Source: an uncultured Verrucomicrobiota bacterium (GTDB lineage Bacteria > Verrucomicrobiota > Verrucomicrobiia > Limisphaerales > UBA1096). From it: a stretch of DNA of 6,546 nt. Every line of letters begins with the position of its first letter. The first letter of the stretch is position 1. Below the pieces are notes generated by a model. The model made no database searches and was not told the DNA's origin. It saw only the letters and a program-made list of their open reading frames with translations. Location: positions 1 to 6,546 of the forward strand of contig CAJWPV010000085.1 of assembly GCA_913045395.1 (NCBI GenBank). The letters run 5' to 3'. Positions 1 through 6,291 of this stretch are shown one piece after another. Position numbers and translations under genes: made by a program.

Positions 1-66
1 ATCGACCTCCTCCGCAAACACGGCGGCAAGACGGGTGAAGAATTGAAAGCTGAAGCTGCGAAATGA
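1..66 (+). CDS. Ankyrin-repeat-type protein, C-terminal fragment (5' end outside window)
   Basis: Only the last 21 codons and the TGA stop are inside the window, read in frame 1 from the first base. They encode [20 protein letters not shown] followed by K. The 'LLRKHGGK(T/S)G' stretch matches the C-terminal end of the complete ankyrin protein encoded at 810-1361 ([14 protein letters not shown]), and 17 bases are identical at the DNA level (13-29 and 1326-1342). I therefore infer that this is the tail of a paralogous ankyrin-repeat protein, with the fragment covering the last helix of the final repeat plus a charged tail. Compared with its paralogue it carries a six-residue extension, KAEAAK. 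Its stop codon overlaps the start of the prepilin-like gene as ATGA (63-66), which suggests that the two are co-transcribed and perhaps translationally coupled. The number of repeats and the presence of a signal peptide cannot be seen from here. Confidence 0.72.
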   Translation: MDLLRKHGGKTGEELKAEAAK

Positions 67-752
67 AGGCCGAATCAAGACGGGCATTCACGCTCATTGA
101 ACTACTGGTGGTGATCGCTATTATTGCTATCTTGGCAAGTATGTTGTTGCCAGCTTTAGCTCGTGCGAAAGGGAAGGCAAACCAGATCAAGTGCCTTAGC
201 AATGTTCGCCAGCTGCACATGGGGCTTCAGATGTATATTGACGATCATGACGATCATTTTCCTCCCCGCATTTCAGGGCGAGAAAATTGGATAAGTTCTC
301 TTAAGCCTTACTATGTCGCATACGCGGTGATTAAATGTCCATCGGATGGATTCTCTGCTAACCACGGATTTTTGATAAATGGATTCAATGATTTCTTTGC
401 CGTCAGACTTACCAAAGAAGTATTCGAGAAATGGAAATGGCCGATTGGCATGAAGATGTCCAATATACCTGAACCCTCCAACACGATCACATTCGGTGAA
501 AAGCGCAAAGGATCAAGACACTGCCACATGGATTTTTATCAAGGGAAAGGAAATGACGTGAAGGAAATTGATCAGGCCAAACACAGTGGTGGAAGTTCAG
601 ATACAGGTGGTGGTTCTAATTACTCCTTTGCAGATGGCAGCGTCCGTTTTATGAAAAATGGCACCACCTTGAGTCCCGAGAATTTATGGGGCGTCACATA
701 TCAGTTTCGAAAAATCCTGCCAAACTTAAATAGGGAGGCGGGCGATGATTGA
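63..752 (+). CDS. Prepilin-like protein with type IV N-terminal methylation motif (DUF1559/H-X9-DG-like)
   Basis: This 229-residue protein begins with a short basic leader (MKAESRRA) followed by FTLIE, the type IV prepilin/pseudopilin signal. Cleavage is expected between Ala8 and Phe9, leaving Glu13 at position +5. A hydrophobic helix covers about residues 9-33, followed by the LARAKGKA and CLSNVRQL stretch (Cys44) typical of the large families of secreted prepilin-like proteins in Verrucomicrobia, Lentisphaerae and Planctomycetes. CPSD (92-95), a GFLINGF stretch (102-108) and a C-terminal [12 protein letters not shown] (185-196) also fit these families. The family's H-X9-DG motif appears stretched here: His174 and Asp191-Gly192 are separated by 16 residues, with a Gly/Ser-rich insert. 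The ATG at 63 is chosen because it gives the complete leader and overlaps the upstream stop (ATGA); I see no convincing Shine-Dalgarno sequence. The likely role is a surface or pseudopilus-type protein handled by a prepilin peptidase, but its partner system is not in the window. Confidence 0.9.
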   Translation: MKAESRRAFTLIELLVVIAIIAILASMLLPALARAKGKANQIKCLSNVRQLHMGLQMYIDDHDDHFPPRISGRENWISSLKPYYVAYAVIKCPSDGFSANHGFLINGFNDFFAVRLTKEVFEKWKWPIGMKMSNIPEPSNTITFGEKRKGSRHCHMDFYQGKGNDVKEIDQAKHSGGSSDTGGGSNYSFADGSVRFMKNGTTLSPENLWGVTYQFRKILPNLNREAGDD

Positions 753-780
753 CAGCAGCGCCAAAAGTATCACCTATTAA
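749..780 (+). promoter_or_regulatory. Possible promoter for the second ankyrin gene
   Basis: A perfect TTGACA (749-754) overlaps the stop codon of the prepilin-like gene, and an A+T-rich TATTAA (775-780) lies downstream, about 30 bases before the ATG at 810. The spacer is 20 bases, longer than the optimal 17, so this is a weak candidate. If it is real, the second ankyrin gene could be transcribed separately from the upstream pair. Confidence 0.25.
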
Positions 781-809
781 AATAATCAAAAAACTGAACT
801 TTGAGCAAC

Positions 810-1361
810 ATGAAATACCTACTACTCACAACTGTCGCGGTCACGTCGCTACTGCCCATAAACGGCTTCGCCGGGCCAATTCACAATGCTGCCTTTAGCG
901 GAAATGCCGAAGTCGTCAAGCACTACATCGATGCTGGCACGGATGTGAATGTGATGAATAAGCATGGATGGACGCCTTTGCATGAGGCAGTTACTGGGGG
1001 ACACAAGGATATCGCCGATCTGCTAATCGCCAAAGGTGCGGATGTGAATGCAGAGGAGGCAAAGAATCGAATTACCCCATTGCATTGGGCAGTTTGGCGC
1101 GGTCGCAAGGAAATCGTCGAACTGCTAATTGCTAAAGGAGCCGATCTGAATGTAAAAAATAAGGATGGAGGGACTCCTTTGCATAATGCTGCCTGGAAAG
1201 GTCACAATGAAATCGCCAAACTGCTTATTGTAAAAGATGCGGATGTGAATGCGAAGGATGTTGAAGGACAAACACCACTAGATTGGGCTGAAGAAGAAAA
1301 GCACAAAGAGATCGCAAACCTCCTGCGCAAACACGGCGGCAAAAGTGGATCGGAATTGTGA
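810..1361 (+). CDS. Secreted ankyrin-repeat protein
   Basis: The 183-residue product starts with a signal peptide (MKYLLLTTVAVTSLLPINGFAG, residues 1-22), so it should be exported to the periplasm or cell surface. The rest is almost entirely ankyrin repeats: a degenerate first unit (about 23-51), three canonical units (about 52-85, 86-118 and 119-151) with TPLH and LLIxKGADxN signatures, and a C-terminal cap (152-183, TPLDWAEEEKHKEIANLL). Ankyrin repeats normally mediate protein-protein binding; no enzymatic domain is present. The ATG at 810 is preferred over an in-frame TTG at 801 because the signal peptide starts cleanly there, although neither has a strong ribosome binding site. The gene follows the prepilin-like gene by 57 bases and shares its C-terminal sequence with the truncated ankyrin gene upstream. 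The exported ankyrin protein might therefore bind the prepilin-like product, but this is only a context inference. Confidence 0.9.
   Translation: MKYLLLTTVAVTSLLPINGFAGPIHNAAFSGNAEVVKHYIDAGTDVNVMNKHGWTPLHEAVTGGHKDIADLLIAKGADVNAEEAKNRITPLHWAVWRGRKEIVELLIAKGADLNVKNKDGGTPLHNAAWKGHNEIAKLLIVKDADVNAKDVEGQTPLDWAEEEKHKEIANLLRKHGGKSGSEL
941..1252 (+). repeat. Ankyrin-coding DNA repeats (about 99-base period)
   Basis: The end of each ankyrin unit is still recognisable at the DNA level. GGATGTGAAT occurs at 941-950 and 1040-1049, exactly 99 bases apart, and again at 1241-1250. The longer string GCGGATGTGAATGC is identical at 1038-1051 and 1239-1252. The intermediate unit (near 1141-1152) has diverged to GATCTGAATG. 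One unit is a codon longer than the others. This suggests growth by internal duplication of repeat units rather than strong constraint on the amino acids alone. Confidence 0.6.
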
Positions 1362-1426
1362 CGGCGTCTTTTACCCCTAAACCACCCCACTCCACCACTT
1401 GAACGCTGGCAGATCCTGTTTCATCG

Positions 1427-1445
1427 GCAACTGTTAATCAGTTGC
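1427..1445. terminator. Perfect 7-bp hairpin between convergent genes, possible terminator
   Basis: GCAACTG (1427-1433) and CAGTTGC (1439-1445) form a perfect inverted repeat around a five-base loop, TTAAT. It lies in the 189-base space between the ankyrin gene (stop at 1361, + strand) and the SMP-30-like gene (stop at 1551, - strand), where a terminator serving one or both would be expected. The + strand continues ATTTAAAAA, which is not a classic T-tract, and the - strand side has none, so its strength is doubtful. Nothing else in 1362-1550 looks like a gene. Confidence 0.35.
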
Positions 1446-1550
1446 ATTTAAAAATGACGGTTGCGCGCTAGCGACTTCACCTGATCTAACATGACTCGAG
1501 GCTGAGGATGATTTCGATTCCAGAATTGCTTTTAGATTGTATGTTTGAAT

Positions 1551-2573
1551 TCAGAAACCGGTGCCTTTGGTTTTGGTCTGAATTCGGCAGAGGTACATGT
1601 CGGAGGTGAGGTAGAGCACTGAACCGTCGTTGCCCCAAGCGATGTTGGCGATGCTTTCGCCGGTGACGAGGCGGCCGAGCAATTTGCCTTTGGGCGAGAG
1701 CACCAATACGCCGCCGGCGCCTGTGGCGAAGACATTGCCTTTCGCATCGACTTTCAGGCCGTCGCCTCCACTTCGGGGAACACGATTATCCTTGGAGGAA
1801 TCGAAAAACGCTCTTGGTTCGCCGAGATTGCCGTCTGTTTGCACGGCGAAGGCGCGCCAGACCGGATCGCTTCCGTCGCTGTTGGCCACGTACAATGTTT
1901 TTTCATCCGGCGAAAAGCCGATGCCGTTCGGCCGGGACATGCCTTTGTACTGGACGGTAACGATGCCATCTTTTTGCAGCCGGTAAACGCCGCAAAAATC
2001 GATCTCGCGCATCGGGTCCTCGGCGCGCTTGGGCAACCCGTAAATCGGATCGGTGAAGAAAATATCTCCGTTGCTTCGGATGGCCAAATCGTTCGGGCTG
2101 TTCAGTCGTTTGCCGTTCCATCGATCGGCGAGGGTGAGTTTGCCGCCGCCCTTGGTGACAACTGAGATGCGGCGGTCACCGTGTTCGCACATCACCAATT
2201 GGCCTTGAGCGTCGAGGGCGAGTCCGTTGCTGCCGGGTTCGCGTCCGTAATCGGCAATGCCGGTGTAACCAGCCGGTTTCATGAACAGTGATGCGCCAAC
2301 GCCTTCCTGCCATTTCATCACGGCATTATGTGGGATGTCCGAAAAGAGCACGTAGCCGCCGAACTTGTTGTTTTCCTGCGGCACCCAAACGGGGCCTTCG
2401 GACCAATCAAAGCCGCCGCAGAGCACTTCGATCTTGGCGTCTTTTGCGATCAGTTTATCCAGCGCTGAGTCAAACCGATCCACTCGTCCGATGTGTGCGA
2501 AGTTGGTGGTATTCTGTCCGGTAACCGTGCCGTGCAGGCAAATGAGTAGTAATGCAGTAAAAAATTGTTTCAT
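1551..2573 (-). CDS. Secreted SMP-30/gluconolactonase-like beta-propeller protein
   Basis: The 340-residue protein begins with a signal peptide (MKQFFTALLLICLHGTVTG), so it is probably periplasmic or secreted. The remainder matches the SMP-30/gluconolactonase/LRE family, six-bladed propellers that hydrolyse sugar lactones with a bound divalent metal. The expected metal ligands are visible: Glu59 in WSEGPVW, Asn161 in SPNDL and Asp271 in GGDGLKVD, plus Asn216 in the RPNGIGFSPDE loop. FTDPIYG (about 173-179) and LYVANSDGSDPVW (about 227-239) are also typical. The ATG at 2573 is chosen over an in-frame ATG at 2606 because it places the signal peptide at the N-terminus. The natural lactone cannot be read from the sequence. 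The gene lies 86 bases downstream of the permease gene on the same strand and could be the last gene of that transcript, with a lactone or its product as a shared substrate. Confidence 0.88.
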   Translation of the reverse strand: MKQFFTALLLICLHGTVTGQNTTNFAHIGRVDRFDSALDKLIAKDAKIEVLCGGFDWSEGPVWVPQENNKFGGYVLFSDIPHNAVMKWQEGVGASLFMKPAGYTGIADYGREPGSNGLALDAQGQLVMCEHGDRRISVVTKGGGKLTLADRWNGKRLNSPNDLAIRSNGDIFFTDPIYGLPKRAEDPMREIDFCGVYRLQKDGIVTVQYKGMSRPNGIGFSPDEKTLYVANSDGSDPVWRAFAVQTDGNLGEPRAFFDSSKDNRVPRSGGDGLKVDAKGNVFATGAGGVLVLSPKGKLLGRLVTGESIANIAWGNDGSVLYLTSDMYLCRIQTKTKGTGF

Positions 2574-2659
2574 TTTCAAGTAATCGGAAAGAAGGCCATT
2601 CAGCATCGTCGCTGGCTATATGTCGAGTTTTTCCCATATGGCTGCGCTTTGCCAAAAAG

Positions 2660-3922
2660 CTATGCGGCGGGGCTTTCGGCGGCGTTGAGGTTCTGCCAGT
2701 GACGCTCCTGAAGAATCGCCGAGTACAGGCGCCACACGGCAAAAACAGACAGCCCAACGATCGGCAGCGCAATGCCGAAACTCATCGAGTAACCGCCCTG
2801 AGAAGCGAGCAGATAGCTCAGGCTGGTGCCGAACATCATCGCGAACACGCCAACGCAGTCCATGCAGGTGTAGTCGGTGCCGCCGTGGGTTTTGCGGCTC
2901 CAATCCATCATCACCGAAAACAGCGCCACCGTGGTCATGCCGGAAATAAGATGATCAACCACGACCACAGGCAGTACCGCAGCCATTGTCTGATGCGCCG
3001 GCTGCATCGCCAGCAGCATGTAACCCAGAGCTGACACCGCCTGCAAACTGCCGAAGACAAGCAACGCCTGCAGGCGGCCAAGCCGATTGGCCAGGCTGCC
3101 GGCCAAGACCGCGCCACCAAGCGCTGCCACAGGCGCCACGACGCCGAGCACGAAACCTATCTGTTCAAGGCCCATTCCCCAATCCTTGAACATTGTTGGC
3201 AGCAGCGATCGGATGAAGCCTTCGAGCAACCGATAGGCGGCAACTAAGCCGAGAATCTTCACCACCTTGGGCTGGCGGATGAAGTCGACGATGCCGCCCC
3301 AAGTTTTCCTTGGCGCTTGGCCAAGCGCCGACAAGTTGACGGACGAGGACGTTCGGTTCAGCACAATCGGGATCGTGGCCAAGACATAAATCACCGCCAT
3401 GGCCAGCAGGGCATTGCTCCAGCCAAGAGAGCCGAACAGCATCAGGATCACCCCGCCGCCGAGCACGTAGCCGACCCAAAACGTGCCGACCTGCACGGCG
3501 TTGGCCCAGCCGCGTTCGCCGAAGTTTAGCAGGCTAATCGCATGGCCATCGGTCGAGACATCCTGCATCGAACTGAACACGTTGATTAGCAGCACGCCGA
3601 GAACGAACATTGAGATCGGCCCGCCGAGTTGCCACAAAGCCAAGCCGGCCATCACGCCCGCGGTGATGAACTGCACCGGGATAATCCACGAACGATACTT
3701 GCCCTGTTTCTCCGAGTGAAAACGATCGACCAAGATCGACCAGAGAAACTTCAGCATCCAAGGCGTGTAAAGTGCAGGATAGAAGAGAGCGATCTGCTCC
3801 AGCGAGATGCCGCTATCCCGAAATACCACCGGCACCGTGTGACGGAAAAAACCATTCGGAATGCCCTGCGAAAAATAAAGAGCCCCAATCACTCCGATCT
3901 TGGTTGTGGTGCTTCGATTCAT
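2660..3922 (-). CDS. MFS permease of the AmpG / RhtX-FptX-like group
   Basis: This 420-residue, strongly hydrophobic protein has about twelve predicted membrane segments and belongs to the inner membrane. Several stretches resemble the AmpG-like branch of the major facilitator superfamily, which includes muropeptide permeases (AmpG) and siderophore permeases (RhtX/FptX): LYFSQGIPNGFF (15-26), LKFLWSILVDR (58-68), SSMQDVSTDGHAISLL (117-132) and HGGTDYTCMDCVG (346-358). A polar central loop (about 190-218) separates the two six-helix halves. I choose the ATG at 3922; a longer in-frame reading begins with TTG at 3958 and adds only 12 poorly supported residues. The substrate is not decidable: anhydro-muropeptide, siderophore and sugar acid or lactone are all possible. 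The gene lies between the GIDE-like and SMP-30-like genes on the same strand, which makes a sugar-derived substrate plausible but unproven. Confidence 0.85.
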   Translation of the reverse strand: MNRSTTTKIGVIGALYFSQGIPNGFFRHTVPVVFRDSGISLEQIALFYPALYTPWMLKFLWSILVDRFHSEKQGKYRSWIIPVQFITAGVMAGLALWQLGGPISMFVLGVLLINVFSSMQDVSTDGHAISLLNFGERGWANAVQVGTFWVGYVLGGGVILMLFGSLGWSNALLAMAVIYVLATIPIVLNRTSSSVNLSALGQAPRKTWGGIVDFIRQPKVVKILGLVAAYRLLEGFIRSLLPTMFKDWGMGLEQIGFVLGVVAPVAALGGAVLAGSLANRLGRLQALLVFGSLQAVSALGYMLLAMQPAHQTMAAVLPVVVVDHLISGMTTVALFSVMMDWSRKTHGGTDYTCMDCVGVFAMMFGTSLSYLLASQGGYSMSFGIALPIVGLSVFAVWRLYSAILQERHWQNLNAAESPAA

Positions 3923-3990
3923 CGCTGGTAGCAGGCTGGAGAGTGTCGGGGGCAACAAGGCGCGAATTTAATCATGGAGTTCGCCTAAGG

Positions 3991-4764
3991 CTAGAAGAGC
4001 TCTTTTATTTGCATTGCTGAATAAACGGCATGAACAATGCCAGCCACGCCGGCGGCGGCGCAGAGCAGTGTGAGCACGCCGAACACGATCACACGTGTCG
4101 AGTAACTTTTCTCGACTGTCGCGCCGCCTTTGTCAGAGACGATCAGCGGCATCGTGCCGTGTCGCAGTACCCAGCCGCCGCCGAGCCGCGAGGCGTCTCC
4201 GAAAACGTAGACCTCCTCGTTGAGTTCCAGCGCGGTCTCAGTGTATCTAAGCGTCTTGTTGAAGATCCATCCCTCGGTCTTTTTGTTGTAGCGCGACTCG
4301 AGCAGTTGCTGCAAATCCGAGTCGGCGTCGTTCATGAAACCGGAACGAGAGAACCTGTCCTCTTCCACGACGAGCTTGATCTTGCTGGAATCCACCACCG
4401 CCTGGCCTGTGTCGTCTTTCACTACAAACGGTAACGTTTGTTCATCTTTGATATAGGTCGCCCAATGATGGGTTCTATTTCCCTTACTATCAGAACTGCT
4501 GCGTCGCTCCTCGACGTGGAAGCAGTAGTGCACGCACTTTTGCTGCCGCCAAGGGCTAGTCAGCGCTGCCTCGGAGGTGGCCGTGCGGCCGCGAATCTCC
4601 GCCGGCCCCTCGGAAAGCTGCTCGATTGGGCTGGTCTCGATCGCGCGCATGAGTTCACGGATTCGCCTACTCTTTCGCCAAAAATAGAAAAACACCAGGG
4701 CCAGCAATGGCCCGGCGATCAATAGCACGTAGGCAATCCAAGATGATTCTGAAGCGGCCAACAT
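3991..4764 (-). CDS. Two-TM membrane protein with a GIDE/BAM-like (MULAN-type) domain, no RING
   Basis: The 257-residue protein has a membrane helix at about 9-29 followed by a basic stretch (RKSRRIRELMR), a soluble region of about 190 residues, and a second membrane helix at about 223-247. The soluble part resembles the GIDE domain of eukaryotic MULAN/MAPL-type E3 ligases (BAM, 'beside a membrane'): GPAEIRGRT (53-61), SPWRQQKCVHYCFHVEE (70-86), PFVVKDDTGQAVVD (112-125) and the late ELNEEVYVFGDA (180-191). The eukaryotic C-terminal RING finger is absent, as in other bacterial members, so ligase activity is not expected; the role in bacteria is unknown. The same frame is open upstream to 5085, but that part lies antisense to the sulfatase gene and shows no domain, so I start at the ATG at 4764. 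An in-frame TTG at 4782, preceded by AGGAAG, is a credible alternative. The gene heads a possible three-gene transcript with the permease, 68 bases downstream. Confidence 0.8.
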   Translation of the reverse strand: MLAASESSWIAYVLLIAGPLLALVFFYFWRKSRRIRELMRAIETSPIEQLSEGPAEIRGRTATSEAALTSPWRQQKCVHYCFHVEERRSSSDSKGNRTHHWATYIKDEQTLPFVVKDDTGQAVVDSSKIKLVVEEDRFSRSGFMNDADSDLQQLLESRYNKKTEGWIFNKTLRYTETALELNEEVYVFGDASRLGGGWVLRHGTMPLIVSDKGGATVEKSYSTRVIVFGVLTLLCAAAGVAGIVHAVYSAMQIKELF

Positions 4765-4858
4765 TTGAAGAAACGCTCTCAAGTCTTCCTGCCCGGTGCA
4801 AGATGGAATACATTGTTGAATGGGGGCTTTGGGAACTTTACTCTGTGGGGACACCGTG
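4765..4858. promoter_or_regulatory. Divergent intergenic region
   Basis: This 94-base stretch separates the start of the GIDE-like gene (- strand) from the start of the first sulfatase gene (+ strand), so promoters for both directions should lie here or overlap the coding ends. I found no convincing -35/-10 pair. GGGGA at 4847-4851 lies seven bases before the ATG at 4859 and may act as a weak ribosome binding site. On the other strand, AGGAAG (complement of 4785-4790) could serve a TTG start at 4782. Confidence 0.5.
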
Positions 4859-6277
4859 ATGGTTTTTTTTCGAGAGGTGAATTTGGATTGGCTGGGGAGA
4901 GGTTCCCTTGCTGTTGCGTTTGGCTTGGTTGCGTTTGTCCAAACGGTTGAGGCGGCAGCCGAGCGGCCGAATATTTTATTCATCATGGCGGACGATCTCG
5001 GATGGATGGACTTGGCCTGCCAAGGCAACAAACTGGTTGAGACGCCGAACATCGATCGCTTGGCCAGGCAGGGGATGCGCTTCACCAGCGCTTACGCTGC
5101 GGAGCCGGTTTGTTCGCCGACGCGGGCGGCGGTGCTCACCGGTCAGGCGCCGGCGCGCGTGCACATGACGTCGCATCTGCCGGGGCAATTTTTTCCGAAG
5201 GACAATCGGCCTCAGCCGGCGGATATGGTGCCTGCGATTGGTCCCGAACACATTACAATCGCGGAGCGATTGAAGGAGGTCGGTTACGCGAACGCGTTCC
5301 TTGGTAAGTGGCATATCGCTCCGAGCGCCGGGCCGCGGGGGAAGGTTGCGCCGGGGCACTCGCCACTGGGGCAGGGGTTCGATATCAATATCGGCGGCAC
5401 CTCTTACGGTGGTCCGCCGAGTTTCTTTTCGCCATACAGCAATGCGACACTGCCGGACGGCGAGCCGGGCGAGTACCTGCCTGATCGGCTTGTCAACGAG
5501 GCGATCAGTTTCATCCGCGACCACAAGGCCGAGCCATGGATGGTGCATCTCTGGTTTTACACCGTGCACTGGCCGATGCAGGCACCGAAGGAGTTGCTCA
5601 AAAAGTATGCCAACCGCACCGGCCCCGGACTGAACGACACGCGTTACGGCGCGATGATCGAGGCGATGGACTTGGCCGTTGGCCGGTTGCTGGCGTCGCT
5701 GGAGGCGTTGGGCTTGAATGATGAGACGCTGGTGGTGTTCACGAGTGACAACGGCGGCTTCTCGGGGGTGTCCGACTGTCGGCCGTTGCGCGAGTCGAAG
5801 GGGCACCTGTACGAGGGCGGCATTCGCGTGCCGATGATCGTGCGCTGGCCGGGGCGAGTGAAGCCCGGTGCGCTCTCGGACGAGCCGGTGGTGAGCATGG
5901 ATTTTTACCCCACACTCCTGGAGGTCGCCGGTCTGGAGCCGACCGGCCAAAAACCGATCGATGGAGAGAGTTTGGTTTCACTGTTCCAACAATCCGGCAA
6001 GCCCAAGCGCAAGGAGCTATTTTTTCATTTCCCGAACTACGCCTGGCACATGGACAACCGCCTGGGCGGCGCGGTGCGATCGGGCGACCACAAGTTGATC
6101 CGCAATTACGACGACGGTTCGGTGGAACTGTACAACTTGAAATCAGACCTGGGCGAAACGAAAAACTTGGTCAAGCGGCATCCGAATCTGGCCAAGCGCT
6201 TGGATCGTAAACTGGGACGATGGTTGAAGGAAACTGATGCCTGGATGCCCAAGCCGCCAAAACCAAGCGGAAAATAG
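4859..6277 (+). CDS. Secreted formylglycine-type sulfatase (family S1)
   Basis: The 472-residue enzyme has an N-terminal export signal (hydrophobic core about 16-31, likely cleavage after AAA at 32-34) and a complete alkaline-phosphatase-fold sulfatase domain. Visible active-site elements are the metal-binding Asp45-Asp46 in MADDLGW, the formylglycine signature Cys85-Ser-Pro-Thr-Arg89, Lys150 and His152 in LGKWH, His237 in TVHWP, Asp297-Asn298 in TSDNGG and Lys314 in [13 protein letters not shown]. The C-terminal part ([14 protein letters not shown], 424-437) is the usual family ending. Cys85 must be oxidised to formylglycine by a maturation enzyme not present here. It resembles arylsulfatase A / N-acetylgalactosamine-6-sulfatase-like enzymes, but the sulfated substrate cannot be assigned. 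The ATG at 4859 is chosen for its signal peptide; a longer reading from 4820 adds 13 unconvincing residues. Eight consecutive T bases follow the start (4863-4870). The gene probably forms an operon with the next sulfatase gene. Confidence 0.93.
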   Translation: MVFFREVNLDWLGRGSLAVAFGLVAFVQTVEAAAERPNILFIMADDLGWMDLACQGNKLVETPNIDRLARQGMRFTSAYAAEPVCSPTRAAVLTGQAPARVHMTSHLPGQFFPKDNRPQPADMVPAIGPEHITIAERLKEVGYANAFLGKWHIAPSAGPRGKVAPGHSPLGQGFDINIGGTSYGGPPSFFSPYSNATLPDGEPGEYLPDRLVNEAISFIRDHKAEPWMVHLWFYTVHWPMQAPKELLKKYANRTGPGLNDTRYGAMIEAMDLAVGRLLASLEALGLNDETLVVFTSDNGGFSGVSDCRPLRESKGHLYEGGIRVPMIVRWPGRVKPGALSDEPVVSMDFYPTLLEVAGLEPTGQKPIDGESLVSLFQQSGKPKRKELFFHFPNYAWHMDNRLGGAVRSGDHKLIRNYDDGSVELYNLKSDLGETKNLVKRHPNLAKRLDRKLGRWLKETDAWMPKPPKPSGK

Positions 6278-6291
6278 GAACAGCTGATTTG

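Noticed and set aside
1362..1377. GACGGCGTC followed by TTTT right after the ankyrin stop, as a terminator
   Set aside because: The stem would be only three base pairs, too short for an intrinsic terminator.
1466..1473. CGCTAGCG palindrome in the convergent intergenic region
   Set aside because: It is an eight-base palindrome with no repeats nearby and no relation to a gene start, consistent with chance.
2614..2643. Inverted repeat GGCTATATG / CATATGGCT between the permease and SMP-30-like genes
   Set aside because: Pairing on the transcribed (-) strand has an internal mismatch and no T-tract; it is probably chance in an A+T-rich gap.
3958..3986. Imperfect hairpin downstream of the GIDE-like gene (AGGCG..AA / TTCGCCT)
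   Set aside because: The stem has a two-base bulge, a long loop and no T-tract on the - strand, so it is not convincing as a terminator.
4030..4725. Two + strand open frames (4030-4434 and 4438-4725)
   Set aside because: They are antisense to the GIDE-like gene, whose frame shows membrane helices and conserved domain motifs; the + strand products do not.
4816..4844. TTGAAT - 17 bases - TACTCT as a promoter for the first sulfatase gene
   Set aside because: The -10 matches only three of six positions, and the implied transcript start leaves almost no leader before the ATG at 4859.
4976..5950. 324-codon open frame on the - strand, opposite the first sulfatase
   Set aside because: It is a shadow of the G+C-rich sulfatase gene: the product is rich in Arg, His and Pro, shows no recognisable domain, and the + strand has a full catalytic motif set.
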